Positions 54,698 to 63,108 of a stretch of 64,000 nt of DNA are shown here, one piece after another. Within the stretch, counting starts at the first letter, position 1, and each line of letters starts with the position of its first letter. The position numbers and the translations under genes are program-made. The stretch is from assembly GCF_001766675.1 (NCBI RefSeq), contig NZ_MJLT01000034.1, positions 124,001 to 188,000 on the forward strand, in the 5' to 3' direction. This DNA comes from Arthrobacter sp. SW1. Lineage in GTDB: Bacteria; Actinomycetota; Actinomycetes; Actinomycetales; Micrococcaceae. The notes beneath the pieces are model-generated. The model was not told where the DNA came from and did not search any database. It saw only the letters and a list, made by a program, of their open reading frames with translations.

Positions 54698-55987
54698 TTA
54701 CTTGGCCGGTTCCGCCGGTTCGGGAGCGGCGATCACTTCGCTGGTCTTGGTGGTCTCGTCCGCCGCAGTGACGGGCTGGTTGCTCTTCAGGCCGCTCATC
54801 AGCATGCCGATGATGGAACGGCGGCCCTGGCTCTTGTTGTAGACGTCGATCGCGACGGCGATCAGCAGGACGAGGCCCTTGATGATCGACTGCATGTCGG
54901 CGCCGACGCTGAGCAGCTGTAGGCCGTTGTTCAGGACCGCCATGACCAGGCCACCGACGATCGAGCCGATCACGGTGCCCACGCCGCCGGAAACCGCTGC
55001 GCCGCCGATGAATACGGCCGCGATGGCGTCCAGTTCCCAGCCGACGCCGTCAGCCGGGCCGGAACTGGTGGAACGGGCAACGAACATCATGCCGGCCAGG
55101 GAAGCCAGGATGGACATGTTCATCATCACCAGGAAGTTGACCTTCTTGGAGCGGACGCCGGAGAGCTCGGCGGCGTGGCGGTTGCCGCCCACCGCGTAGA
55201 CGTGGCGGCCCAGGACCGTCTTGGTGGTGATGAAGACATACAGTGCAACCAGGCCAACCAGGATCAGGCCGGACACCGGGAAGGAGGTGCCGTAGCGGCC
55301 GGTGGAGAACAGCCAGGTGACGTAGAGGATGGCGGCGGCCAGGAGGGTCAGGCGCACGATCGGAACCCACAGCGGATCCTGCTCGGCACCGGTCTTGGCT
55401 TCGATGCGGCGCTTGCGGAATTCCATGAAGACCACGCCGGCCACCAGCAGGAAACCGAGGATCACGGTGGGGGCGTTGTAGCGGGCAAAGTCGCCGATTT
55501 CCGGGAGGAAGCCGGAGCCCATCACGCGGAATTCATCCGGCACCGGGACGGTGAGGGACTTGCCCACGAACTGGTTGAGGCCGCGGAAGAGGAGCATGCC
55601 GGCCAGTGTGACGATGAACGCCGGGATGCCCACGTAGGCCACCCAGAAGCCCTGCCAGGCGCCGATCACGGCACCCAGGACGAGGCCGAGCACGATGCCC
55701 AGGTACCAGGGGATGCCCCAGTCCCGCATGGCGATCGCCACCACGATGCCGACGGCGGCGGCCACGGAACCGACCGAGAGGTCGATGTGGCCGGCGATGA
55801 TGACCATCACCATGCCGATGGCAAGCACCAGGATGTAGGAGTTGCCGTTGAACAGGTTGATCATGTTGGTGGGGGTCAGGACCTTGCCGCCGGTGAACAG
55901 CTGGAAGAACAGGACCAAAGCCACGAGGGCGATGATCATGCCGAACTGCCGGGTGTCACCGCCGAAGATCCGCTTGAGTGCATTCAT
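54698..55987 (-). CDS. Sugar ABC transporter permease (XylH/GguB-like)
   Basis: 429 aa, ten or more membrane helices. VMVIIAGHIDLSVGSVAAAV (signature of BPD_transp_2 permeases), IPAFIVTLAGMLLFRGL, GRHVYAVGGNRHAAELSGV and AVFIGGAAVSGGVGTVIGSI. The long helical insert between (EFRKRRIEAKTG) is typical of XylH/GguB. C-terminal tail extends beyond the last helix by about 40 residues. Confidence 0.9.
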   Translation of the reverse strand: MNALKRIFGGDTRQFGMIIALVALVLFFQLFTGGKVLTPTNMINLFNGNSYILVLAIGMVMVIIAGHIDLSVGSVAAAVGIVVAIAMRDWGIPWYLGIVLGLVLGAVIGAWQGFWVAYVGIPAFIVTLAGMLLFRGLNQFVGKSLTVPVPDEFRVMGSGFLPEIGDFARYNAPTVILGFLLVAGVVFMEFRKRRIEAKTGAEQDPLWVPIVRLTLLAAAILYVTWLFSTGRYGTSFPVSGLILVGLVALYVFITTKTVLGRHVYAVGGNRHAAELSGVRSKKVNFLVMMNMSILASLAGMMFVARSTSSGPADGVGWELDAIAAVFIGGAAVSGGVGTVIGSIVGGLVMAVLNNGLQLLSVGADMQSIIKGLVLLIAVAIDVYNKSQGRRSIIGMLMSGLKSNQPVTAADETTKTSEVIAAPEPAEPAK

Positions 55988-56008
55988 AGGGGTTTCCGTC
56001 CTTGCGGG

Positions 56009-57598
56009 CTATGCGTTCAGAGTCTGGGTTGCGGTGCCGTTGCCGTTGGGGCGTGCCGCGGAGGTCATGAGTTTCATCAGGCTTTCCTGGGTGGCGTCCT
56101 TCTTGTCCAGCACCCCGGTGATGGCGCCTTCGAAGATCGTGTAGATCCGGTCCGAGAGGCCAAGGAGTTCCGGCAGCTCGGAGGAAATCACAATGACGCC
56201 CTTGCCCTGCCGGGCGAGCTCCTGGATGATGCCGTAGATCTCGAACTTGGCGCCGACGTCGATGCCGCGCGTGGGTTCGTCCAGGATCAGGATGTCCGGA
56301 TCCGTGAACATCCACTTGGCCAGGACCACCTTCTGCTGGTTGCCGCCGGAAAGCTTGGCGACGCCCTCGTTCACGGTGGGGGCCTTGGTGCGCATGCTCT
56401 TGCGGTAGCCCTCGGCCACCGAGAATTCCTTGCGCTCGTCCACCACCAGGCCCTTGGTGATGGCCTTCAGATTGGCGGAGACCGTGGTGGTCTTGATGTC
56501 GTCCAGCAGGTTCAGGCCCAGGACCTTGCGGTCTTCGGTGACGTAGGCCAGGCCCGCGTCGATCGCCTGCGGAACGTTGCGGATGTGCAGTTCCTTGCCG
56601 TTCTTGTAGATGTGGCCGGAAATGAAGTTTCCGTAGGAGCGGCCGAAAATGCTGCGGGCTAGTTCCGTGCGGCCGGCGCCCATCAGGCCTGCGAAGCCAA
56701 CGATCTCGCCCTTGCGGACCGTGAAGTTGGAGCCCTTGCAGATGAGGCGGTCCTGGACCTGCGGGTGGCCGACGGTCCAGTCCTTGACCTCCAGCAGCAC
56801 CTCGCCGATGTCCGGGGTGTGGTCCGGGAAGCGGGATTCGAGGGAACGGCCCACCATGCCCTTGATGATGCGGTCCTCGTCCACGCCGTCGCCCTTGACG
56901 TCCAGCGTCTCGATCGACTTGCCGTCGCGGATGATCGTGATGGAGTCGGCGATCTGTTCGATCTCGTTGAGCTTGTGGGAAATGATGATCGAGGTGATGC
57001 CCTTGCCCTTGAGGCCCAGGATGAGGTCCAGGAGGTGCTGGGAATCGGATTCGTTGAGGGCTGCGGTGGGCTCGTCCAGGATGAGCAGCTTGACCGACTT
57101 GTTGAGGGCCTTGGCGATTTCCACCAGCTGCTGCTTGCCGACGCCGATTTCCTTGACGGGGGTGTCCGGGTTTTCGCGCAGGCCCACGCGGGCCAGCAGT
57201 TCGAGCGAACGACGGCGGGCTTCCGCCCAGTCGATCACGCCGCGCTTGGTGGGTTCGTTGCCCAGGAAGATGTTCTCCGTGATGGAGAGTTCGGGGATGA
57301 GGGCCAGTTCCTGGTGGATGATCACGATGCCTGCGTGTTCGCTGGCCCGGATGTCCTTGAACTGCTGGACCTCGGCCTGGTAGACGATGTCGCCGCTGTA
57401 GCTGCCGTAGGGGTAGACCCCGGACAGGACTTTCATGAGTGTGGATTTGCCGGCGCCGTTTTCGCCGCAGATCGCGTGGACTTCGCCTGCCTTGACCCGG
57501 AGGTTCACGTCCGAAAGGGCCTTCACCCCGGGGAACTCCTTGGTGATGGACCGCATTTCGAGGATCAGCGGATCCTTGTGCGTGGTGGGGATCGTCAT
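56009..57598 (-). CDS. Sugar ABC transporter ATP-binding protein, double cassette (XylG/GguA-like)
   Basis: 529 aa with two ABC cassettes. First: [46 protein letters not shown]. Second: [50 protein letters not shown]; the second Walker A is degenerate, as usual in this family. Ribose/xylose/galactose class. First structural gene after the ROK regulator. Confidence 0.92.
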   Translation of the reverse strand: MTIPTTHKDPLILEMRSITKEFPGVKALSDVNLRVKAGEVHAICGENGAGKSTLMKVLSGVYPYGSYSGDIVYQAEVQQFKDIRASEHAGIVIIHQELALIPELSITENIFLGNEPTKRGVIDWAEARRRSLELLARVGLRENPDTPVKEIGVGKQQLVEIAKALNKSVKLLILDEPTAALNESDSQHLLDLILGLKGKGITSIIISHKLNEIEQIADSITIIRDGKSIETLDVKGDGVDEDRIIKGMVGRSLESRFPDHTPDIGEVLLEVKDWTVGHPQVQDRLICKGSNFTVRKGEIVGFAGLMGAGRTELARSIFGRSYGNFISGHIYKNGKELHIRNVPQAIDAGLAYVTEDRKVLGLNLLDDIKTTTVSANLKAITKGLVVDERKEFSVAEGYRKSMRTKAPTVNEGVAKLSGGNQQKVVLAKWMFTDPDILILDEPTRGIDVGAKFEIYGIIQELARQGKGVIVISSELPELLGLSDRIYTIFEGAITGVLDKKDATQESLMKLMTSAARPNGNGTATQTLNA

Positions 57599-57665
57599 AG
57601 GCCCTACGCCTCCAATGCCTGACGTCGTTGTCTCCCGGAAGGAATCCGGGGCTATCTGATGAAAA

Positions 57666-57695
57666 AGTAAACTGGATCACGGGTCTTGTCGTCAA
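57666..57695 (-). promoter_or_regulatory. Promoter of the sugar ABC operon with ROK-operator-like motif
   Basis: Reverse strand: TTGACG (57695-57690), 18 nt, TTTACT (57671-57666). Overlaps TCTTG-TCGT-CAAGA (57684-57697) and the motif GTCAAGAGTTGAACGCAAG (57691-57709), which is also found upstream of the ROK gene. Confidence 0.5.
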
Positions 57696-57763
57696 GAGTT
57701 GAACGCAAGACTTTTTCGGTGGTCCGCTTCCGGGCGGCTCCGCGCCCGGCGGCGGCGCTGCCG

Positions 57764-58990
57764 CTAGCCGGTGCTGATGCCCGCGTGCTGGAACACCAGC
57801 GCCGCCGCACCCAGGGCCTCGGCCCGGGCTCCGAGGGAGGACATGGTCAGCTGCGTGGTTTCGCCGATGACCGGCACGGCGTGGCGGACCAGCCCGCGCC
57901 GGATCGGCTCCAGCAGCACATCGCCCAGTCCGGCGAGGGGTCCGCCCACCACGATCACTTCCGGGCCGATCAGGTTGGCCACATTGCCCAGCGCGCGGCC
58001 TACCGCCAGCCCGGCGTCGTCGATCACCCGCAGGGTTGCCGGATCCTTGGCGAGGGCGTTGCGCACGATGTCCTCGGGTTCCAGGTCCTTGCCCGCGGTC
58101 TTGCCGAGGAGTTCGATCATGGTGCTTGTCGAAGCGAGGGTTTCCAGGCATCCACGGTTTCCGCAGCGGCAGATGGCGCCGTATTCGTGGATGGTGGCGT
58201 GGCCGATTTCTCCGGTGATTCCCACCGCCCCGTAGTAGGGCGCACCGTTGACGATCAGCCCTGCGCCGATGCCCGAACCGATCTTCAGGAACATGAGGTC
58301 CCCGATGCCGCTGTGTGGGCCCCAGGTGACCTCGGCCAGGGCGCCGAGATTGGCGTCGTTGTCCACGTAAACGGGCAGGTCAAGGGCCCGTTCGAGCCTT
58401 TCGAGGATCTGGAATCCCACCCATTCCGGAAGGATGGCCCCTTGTGCCACAGTGCCTGTCCGGCGGTCGATCGGCCCGGCGATGCCGGCCCCGGCGCCCA
58501 CCACCGCCCGCCGTTCCACGCCGTTTTCCTTCAGCAGTTTCGCCAGGAGCTCGACGGCGGCCGCGATGCCCTCTTCGGCGTGGTGGCCCAAGGGGAGGGT
58601 GACGGTTTCCTCGGCAATCACCTGGTAGCCGAGCGAGGCCAGGACCACCCGCAGGTGGCGCCGCCCGAAGTCGATGCCGACGGCGACCGCTCCGTGGCTG
58701 TTGAGCCGTACGCTCAGCGCACGCCGCCCCGAGCTGGTGACCGGTTCGGTGGAGACCAGGCCGGCGCCCTGCATGATCTTGACGATGTTGGACACCGTGG
58801 CCGTGGAGAGTCCGGTCTGCCGCGACAGTTCCGCCTGCGTGGCCGGTCCGTTGAGCAGGCACTCGATGAGGCGCTGCTGGTTGAGGTGGCGCAGCGCGGA
58901 CTGGGACCCCGGGGCCGATCGGGAGCCGGGGGCTGCTTGCGAGCCGGGGTTCTTGCGGGAGCTCGTTGCCGAGCGCGTCATTGCGGGCAT
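57764..58990 (-). CDS. ROK-family transcriptional regulator (XylR/NagC type)
   Basis: 408 aa from ATG 58990 (second ATG at 58981). N-terminal winged helix (about 30-85) with PATQAELSRQTGLSTATVSN. ROK sugar-binding domain: AVGIDFGRRHLRVVLA, IAGPIDRRTGTVAQG, LPVYVDNDANLGALAE, KIGSGIGAGLIVNG, and the zinc-type CRCGNRGCLETLAS (Cys cluster). It precedes the sugar ABC genes on the same strand and shares a promoter motif with them, so it likely represses them until sugar binds. Confidence 0.9.
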   Translation of the reverse strand: MPAMTRSATSSRKNPGSQAAPGSRSAPGSQSALRHLNQQRLIECLLNGPATQAELSRQTGLSTATVSNIVKIMQGAGLVSTEPVTSSGRRALSVRLNSHGAVAVGIDFGRRHLRVVLASLGYQVIAEETVTLPLGHHAEEGIAAAVELLAKLLKENGVERRAVVGAGAGIAGPIDRRTGTVAQGAILPEWVGFQILERLERALDLPVYVDNDANLGALAEVTWGPHSGIGDLMFLKIGSGIGAGLIVNGAPYYGAVGITGEIGHATIHEYGAICRCGNRGCLETLASTSTMIELLGKTAGKDLEPEDIVRNALAKDPATLRVIDDAGLAVGRALGNVANLIGPEVIVVGGPLAGLGDVLLEPIRRGLVRHAVPVIGETTQLTMSSLGARAEALGAAALVFQHAGISTG

Positions 58991-59021
58991 TTATGAAGCG
59001 TGCACCAAAAGCACATTTGCA

Positions 59022-59040
59022 GTCAAGAAGTTAACACAAG
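59022..59040 (-). promoter_or_regulatory. ROK autoregulatory motif candidate
   Basis: GTCAAGAAGTTAACACAAG, 15 of 19 bases identical to the motif at 57691-57709, in the same orientation, 32 nt upstream of the ROK start codon. Includes TTGAC on the coding strand as a possible -35. Confidence 0.45.
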
Positions 59041-59190
59041 CGCACGGCTCGCAATTGAGTACAAGCCGGTGCGTTCCGTCCCTGAATCAGCCGATCCGGG
59101 TCCAATCATCCCCCTTGTCCCGCGTCCGTACTGCGTATCGTGGGAACACCACGCCGTGCCACCAACGAGCGAGCCATTGAAGGGGTAAAG

Positions 59191-59985
59191 ATGCTGCTGG
59201 CCATGCTGCAGGACAATGCCGCAGTCCTGGATGTCGATGCCAACCTTGACGTGATCGACCAGGCTGCCGGCCGCGCCGCTGCCGCCGGTGCGGCCCTGCT
59301 CCTCACGCCCGAGCTGTTCCCCGTAGGCTACGCCCCGTTGCGGATCGCTGCGGAGTTCGACTACTCCTCGGTCCCGCAGATCAGGGAGCGGCTGGCCGGA
59401 ATCGCGCGCCGCCACGGCATCGGCCTCGTCTACAGCCTTCCCGTCCGCGACGGCAGAGGCGCGCACCGCATCACCGCCACCTTCCTGGACCGCAACGGCG
59501 AAAGCCTCCTCGACTACGCGAAAGTCCACCTCTTCGGCGATGACGAACGCAAGGCGTTCAGCCCGGCGTCGGAAGCTCCCGCCGTCGTCGGCTTTGAGGG
59601 ACTGCAGGCCTCGCTGTTGATCTGCTATGACGTCGAGTTCCCCGAGGCCGTTCGCGCGGCCGCCGGCCGCGGTGCCGAGCTCCTCCTGGTGCCCACCGCC
59701 TTGTCCGCCGGCTTCGACGAGGTCCCGCAGCTGCTGCTGCGCGCCCGCGCCCTGGAAAGCCAGCTCACCGTGGCGTACGCGAACCACAGCGGGCAGGAAG
59801 ACGGCTGCGACTTCCTCGGCGGCAGCGTGGTGGCAGGGCCCGACGGCGGGCTGCTGGCTGCCGCGGGCGGCGAAGCGGAGCTCGTGTTCGCGGAGGTCTC
59901 GGCTGCCGATGCGCGTGCCGCGAGGGACAAGGTTCCCTACCTGCGGGAGCGCCGCCCGGAGGTCTACCGGCGCTGGGAGCCGTGA
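59191..59985 (+). CDS. Carbon-nitrogen hydrolase (nitrilase superfamily)
   Basis: 264 aa from ATG 59191 (GAAGGGG upstream). Catalytic triad in place: LLTPELFP (Glu41), LDYAKVHLFG (Lys111), LLICYDVEFPE (Cys145). ARALESQLTVAYANHSGQED matches the amidase-like group. Hydrolyses an amide of unknown identity, in the cytosol. Separate from the ROK gene, starts divergent. Confidence 0.9.
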   Translation: MLLAMLQDNAAVLDVDANLDVIDQAAGRAAAAGAALLLTPELFPVGYAPLRIAAEFDYSSVPQIRERLAGIARRHGIGLVYSLPVRDGRGAHRITATFLDRNGESLLDYAKVHLFGDDERKAFSPASEAPAVVGFEGLQASLLICYDVEFPEAVRAAAGRGAELLLVPTALSAGFDEVPQLLLRARALESQLTVAYANHSGQEDGCDFLGGSVVAGPDGGLLAAAGGEAELVFAEVSAADARAARDKVPYLRERRPEVYRRWEP

Positions 59986-60048
59986 TCCTGGAACTGAAAG
60001 GTCCCTTAGCCATGGACCCCGACGGCACGGGCTGCTAACCTCCCCGCC

Positions 60049-61032
60049 ATGGCCACCGACCCTGTCCCTCTTGACTGGCTGCTGGATTCCGACCCCGCCC
60101 TGCGCTGGCAGGTGGAACGGGACCTCGCCGGGGCCGCGCCGGAGGTGTGGCGGGAGACCCGGGCCAAGGTGGCACGGGAAGGCTTCGGTGCCAGGCTGCT
60201 GGAGCTGCAGGACCCGGACGGCCAATGGGACGGCGGTGCCTACTTTCCCGGCGGCTACCAGTTCGCCCCGGACGAAGAAGGCCAGCCCTGGACCGCCACC
60301 ACCTGGTCACTGAACGCCCTGCGCGATTGGGGCGTGGACGCAGAAGAGCTGGCCGGTACGGCGGAGCGGCTGTTGGCCAACAGCCGCTGGGAATATGACG
60401 ACTTGCCGTACTGGGACGGCGAGGTGGACTGCTGCATCAACGCGTTTACGCTCGCCAACGGTGCGTGGCTGGGTGCGGACGTGTCCGGCCTGGCCCCCTG
60501 GTTCGTGGAGCACCGGCTGCCCGACGGCGGGTGGAACTGTGAGTGGGTGGAAGGCTCCACCCGCTCGTCCTTCCACTCCACACTCAACGTGCTGAAGGGC
60601 CTGCTGTACTTCGAGCAGGTGGGCTTCGGGAACGCGGAGCTGACCGCAGCCCGGCACTCAGGCGAGGAATACCTGCTGGAGCGGCGCCTGCTGTACCGCC
60701 TGGCCACGGGGGAGCAGGTGGCTGACTGGCCCTGCCGCTTCGCCTACCCCTTCCGCTGGTTCTACAGCGCACTGAATGCGGCGGACTACTTCCGCGCTGC
60801 GGCCTTGCATGACGGCGCTGAAGCCAACCGCCCGACGCCGGACCCGCGCCTTGCCGATGCCATCGAGCTGATCCGCGCGGCGCGGCAGCCGGACGGGACC
60901 TGGATCCAGGAGCGCAGGCATCCGGGCAAGGTGTGGTTCGAGATCGATGCGCCTGCGGGTCAGCCGTCCAAGTGGTTGACCCTCCACGGCGCGCGCGTCC
61001 TGGAGTGGTGGGACGGGGCGCGGCTGGGGTAA
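60049..61032 (+). CDS. Squalene-cyclase/terpenoid-cyclase-like repeat protein
   Basis: 327 aa. Alpha-alpha toroid features: repeated QxxDGxW-like segments, LLELQDPDGQWDGGAYFPGG (about 50-70), RLPDGGWNCEWVEG (about 155-168) and RAARQPDGTWIQERR near the C-terminus, plus ATTWSLNALRDWG. Soluble: no membrane helix. It lacks the DxDD of squalene-hopene cyclase, so it is probably a non-cyclase family member with the same fold. Function unknown. Confidence 0.7.
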   Translation: MATDPVPLDWLLDSDPALRWQVERDLAGAAPEVWRETRAKVAREGFGARLLELQDPDGQWDGGAYFPGGYQFAPDEEGQPWTATTWSLNALRDWGVDAEELAGTAERLLANSRWEYDDLPYWDGEVDCCINAFTLANGAWLGADVSGLAPWFVEHRLPDGGWNCEWVEGSTRSSFHSTLNVLKGLLYFEQVGFGNAELTAARHSGEEYLLERRLLYRLATGEQVADWPCRFAYPFRWFYSALNAADYFRAAALHDGAEANRPTPDPRLADAIELIRAARQPDGTWIQERRHPGKVWFEIDAPAGQPSKWLTLHGARVLEWWDGARLG

Positions 61033-61152
61033 AGCCCGGTTACTTATGGGCCAAGTCATATTCTTGCCTGTGGCGGAACTCACTCTTAGGCTTCTGATAT
61101 ATGAGTTGTATGTCACATCGCTAGCGCGGAAACCAGAAGGGAACAATTCTCA

Positions 61153-62580
61153 ATGAGCTATCCGGCCGGGACTGCAACGTCCGCGGACACTCCCAAGTCA
61201 TCCGCCCCCATGCCAAAAGAGACCAGTTCCAGCTTCAAACGCCGCTTCATGGTGCGGCTCGTCGCTGTCTTCATCGGGGGCATGTTCCTCGACGGGTACA
61301 TCCTCGGGATCATCGGCCCCGTCACCGGACTCATGCGCTCGGATCTCCAGCTGAATGAGTTGTCCCTGGGCCTGATCGCCGCCGGCCCGCTGGTCGGCAT
61401 CTTCGTCGGATCCCCGCTGGCAGGCTGGGCCACCGACAAGTTCGGACGCAAACCCATGTTCCTCGTGGACATGGGCCTGTTCGTGGCCGCCTCGGCAGCC
61501 CAGTTCTTCGTGACGTCCGGAGATGGAGCCGTGATCCAGCTGGCCATCATCCGGTTCTTCATGGGCGTCGCGATCGGTGGCGAATACTCCATCGGCGGGC
61601 CGTTGCTATCAGAGTTCTCTCCTCCAAAACTCCGCGGACGGCTGCTCGGGCTGACCTTGATCGCCTGGTACGTCGGCTTCATGGTGGCGTTCATCGTCGG
61701 CACGCTCCTTCACGATGCCGGCACGCCATGGCGCGTGGTCATCGGTACGAGCACGATCCTCGCGGTCCTGCTGTTCGTGGCCCGCATCGGCCTCCCCGAA
61801 TCGCCGAGCTGGCTCATTACGAAAGGACGGCACGAGGAAGCACTCGTGATCGCCCACAGGTACATCGAATCGCCCCAGATGCATGACAGCATCACCGAAG
61901 AGATCGACCTGAGGGCGATCCAGGAAGCCGAAGCCGCGAAGAGCCGGACAAAGATCAAAGGCCCCTCCTTCGGAATGCTGTTCTCCCGGCAATACTGGCG
62001 CACCACCCTCTTTACCGCGGGCTTTTGGTTCTGCGCGGTCACGCCGTACTTCGCGATCGCGACCTTCGCTGACGAAGTGCTCAAGCAGTTCGGCTTCGGA
62101 GGCGGCTGGGCCGGCGGGGTCGGCCTGTCCGCACTCGCGGCGGCCGGCGTCGTCATCACGGTCCTCCTCATCGACAGGCTCGGGCGCCGGATCCTCACCG
62201 TGCCGGGCCAGTGGATTTGCGCCGGCATCCTGCTGGTCATCGGAGTCTGGGCGGAAGCGCCGGCGATCCTCGTGCTCGCCTTGTTCCTCGCGTTCTCCTT
62301 CTTCAACGCCGGCTACACCACGATGACCCAGGTCTATCCGGCAGAGGTGTTCCCGGGCCATCTCCGTGGGATCGGCATGGGCTTTGCAGCGGCCTTCAGC
62401 CGCATCGGAGCAGCACTCGGCACCTTCGCCCTGCCGTGGGCGATCAGCAATTTCGGCATGGGTCCGAGCATGGTGGTTGCCGCCGCCGTCGCATTCCTCG
62501 GTGCAGTCCTTTCGCAATGGCTCGCGCCGGAGACGAAGGGACGCACCCTCGCGGAGATCTCAGCAGACTTCTCCCACTGA
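61153..62580 (+). CDS. MFS transporter (sugar porter/metabolite:H+ symporter type)
   Basis: 475 aa with twelve membrane helices. GWATDKFGRKPMFLVDMGLF (loop 2-3 motif), LLSEFSPPKLRGRLLGLTLI, LPESPSWLITKGRHEEALVI and VYPAEVFPGHLRGIGMGFAA fit the sugar porter family. A roughly 30-residue hydrophilic tail precedes helix 1. Substrate cannot be told. Confidence 0.9.
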   Translation: MSYPAGTATSADTPKSSAPMPKETSSSFKRRFMVRLVAVFIGGMFLDGYILGIIGPVTGLMRSDLQLNELSLGLIAAGPLVGIFVGSPLAGWATDKFGRKPMFLVDMGLFVAASAAQFFVTSGDGAVIQLAIIRFFMGVAIGGEYSIGGPLLSEFSPPKLRGRLLGLTLIAWYVGFMVAFIVGTLLHDAGTPWRVVIGTSTILAVLLFVARIGLPESPSWLITKGRHEEALVIAHRYIESPQMHDSITEEIDLRAIQEAEAAKSRTKIKGPSFGMLFSRQYWRTTLFTAGFWFCAVTPYFAIATFADEVLKQFGFGGGWAGGVGLSALAAAGVVITVLLIDRLGRRILTVPGQWICAGILLVIGVWAEAPAILVLALFLAFSFFNAGYTTMTQVYPAEVFPGHLRGIGMGFAAAFSRIGAALGTFALPWAISNFGMGPSMVVAAAVAFLGAVLSQWLAPETKGRTLAEISADFSH

Positions 62581-62602
62581 CGGGGCGCTGACTGACACCG
62601 GG

Positions 62603-62631
62603 CCTGGCGCTGACGTCGAGTCAGCGCCAGG
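62603..62631. terminator. Bidirectional terminator between MFS and HxlR genes
   Basis: CCTGGCGCTGAC (62603-62614) pairs with GTCAGCGCCAGG (62620-62631), 5-nt loop GTCGA. Both genes converge on it. Confidence 0.75.
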
Positions 62632-62661
62632 GCTTGGATCCTCCGGGTCGGTCGGCCGGAC

Positions 62662-63027
62662 TCAGGATGCCTGCGGCGCCTCGGTGACCTCGAGCCCTTG
62701 GCTGCGCACGCGCTCGCGGCCCCATTCGCCGAGGGGAAGCAGGGCCTCGTTGAGGGAGGCGCCGGCGTCGGTCAATGAGTACTCCACCTTCGGCGGAACC
62801 TCGGCGTATACCTGTCGGTGGATGAGGCCGTCTGCTTCCATTTCGCGCAGGTGCTGGGTGAGCATTTTCTCGCTGACGCCCGGAAGCGCGCGGCGGAGTT
62901 CGGCGAAACGCCGGATGCCATGTGAGTGGAGTTCCCACAGGACCAGGCCCTTCCACTTGCCGCTCACGACGTCCAGCGCGGCGTCGATCCCGCAGATGTA
63001 CGGCCCGGTTCTTGGCGACTTGGCCAC
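62662..63027 (-). CDS. HxlR-family transcriptional regulator
   Basis: 121 aa. Signature start CGIDAALDVVSGKWKGLVLWEL (Cys12, a candidate redox-sensing residue as in YodB/HypR), then FAELRRALPGVSEKMLTQHLREMEADGLI (winged helix) and VEYSLTDAG. A dimeric repressor or activator, often sensing electrophiles or quinones. Its start is 81 nt from the divergent reductase start, with a palindrome between. Confidence 0.9.
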   Translation of the reverse strand: MAKSPRTGPYICGIDAALDVVSGKWKGLVLWELHSHGIRRFAELRRALPGVSEKMLTQHLREMEADGLIHRQVYAEVPPKVEYSLTDAGASLNEALLPLGEWGRERVRSQGLEVTEAPQAS

Positions 63028-63045
63028 CCTGCCCCCTTACTAATT

Positions 63046-63078
63046 GGTAAGTACCCCAGTAATTAGTGGGTACTTACC
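63046..63078. promoter_or_regulatory. HxlR operator candidate
   Basis: GGTAAGTACCC (63046-63056), 11-nt spacer, GGGTACTTACC (63068-63078): perfect 11-bp inverted repeat. ACTAATT just before and AATTAGT in the spacer add further dyad. Located in the middle of the divergent promoter. Confidence 0.7.
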
Positions 63079-63108
63079 GAATAACCATGACTCCACCAGC
63101 ATGGAGGC

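Noticed and set aside
55956-58151. 731-codon minus-strand frame
   Set aside because: Out-of-frame shadow of the sugar ABC ATPase; Arg/Pro/Gly-rich composition.
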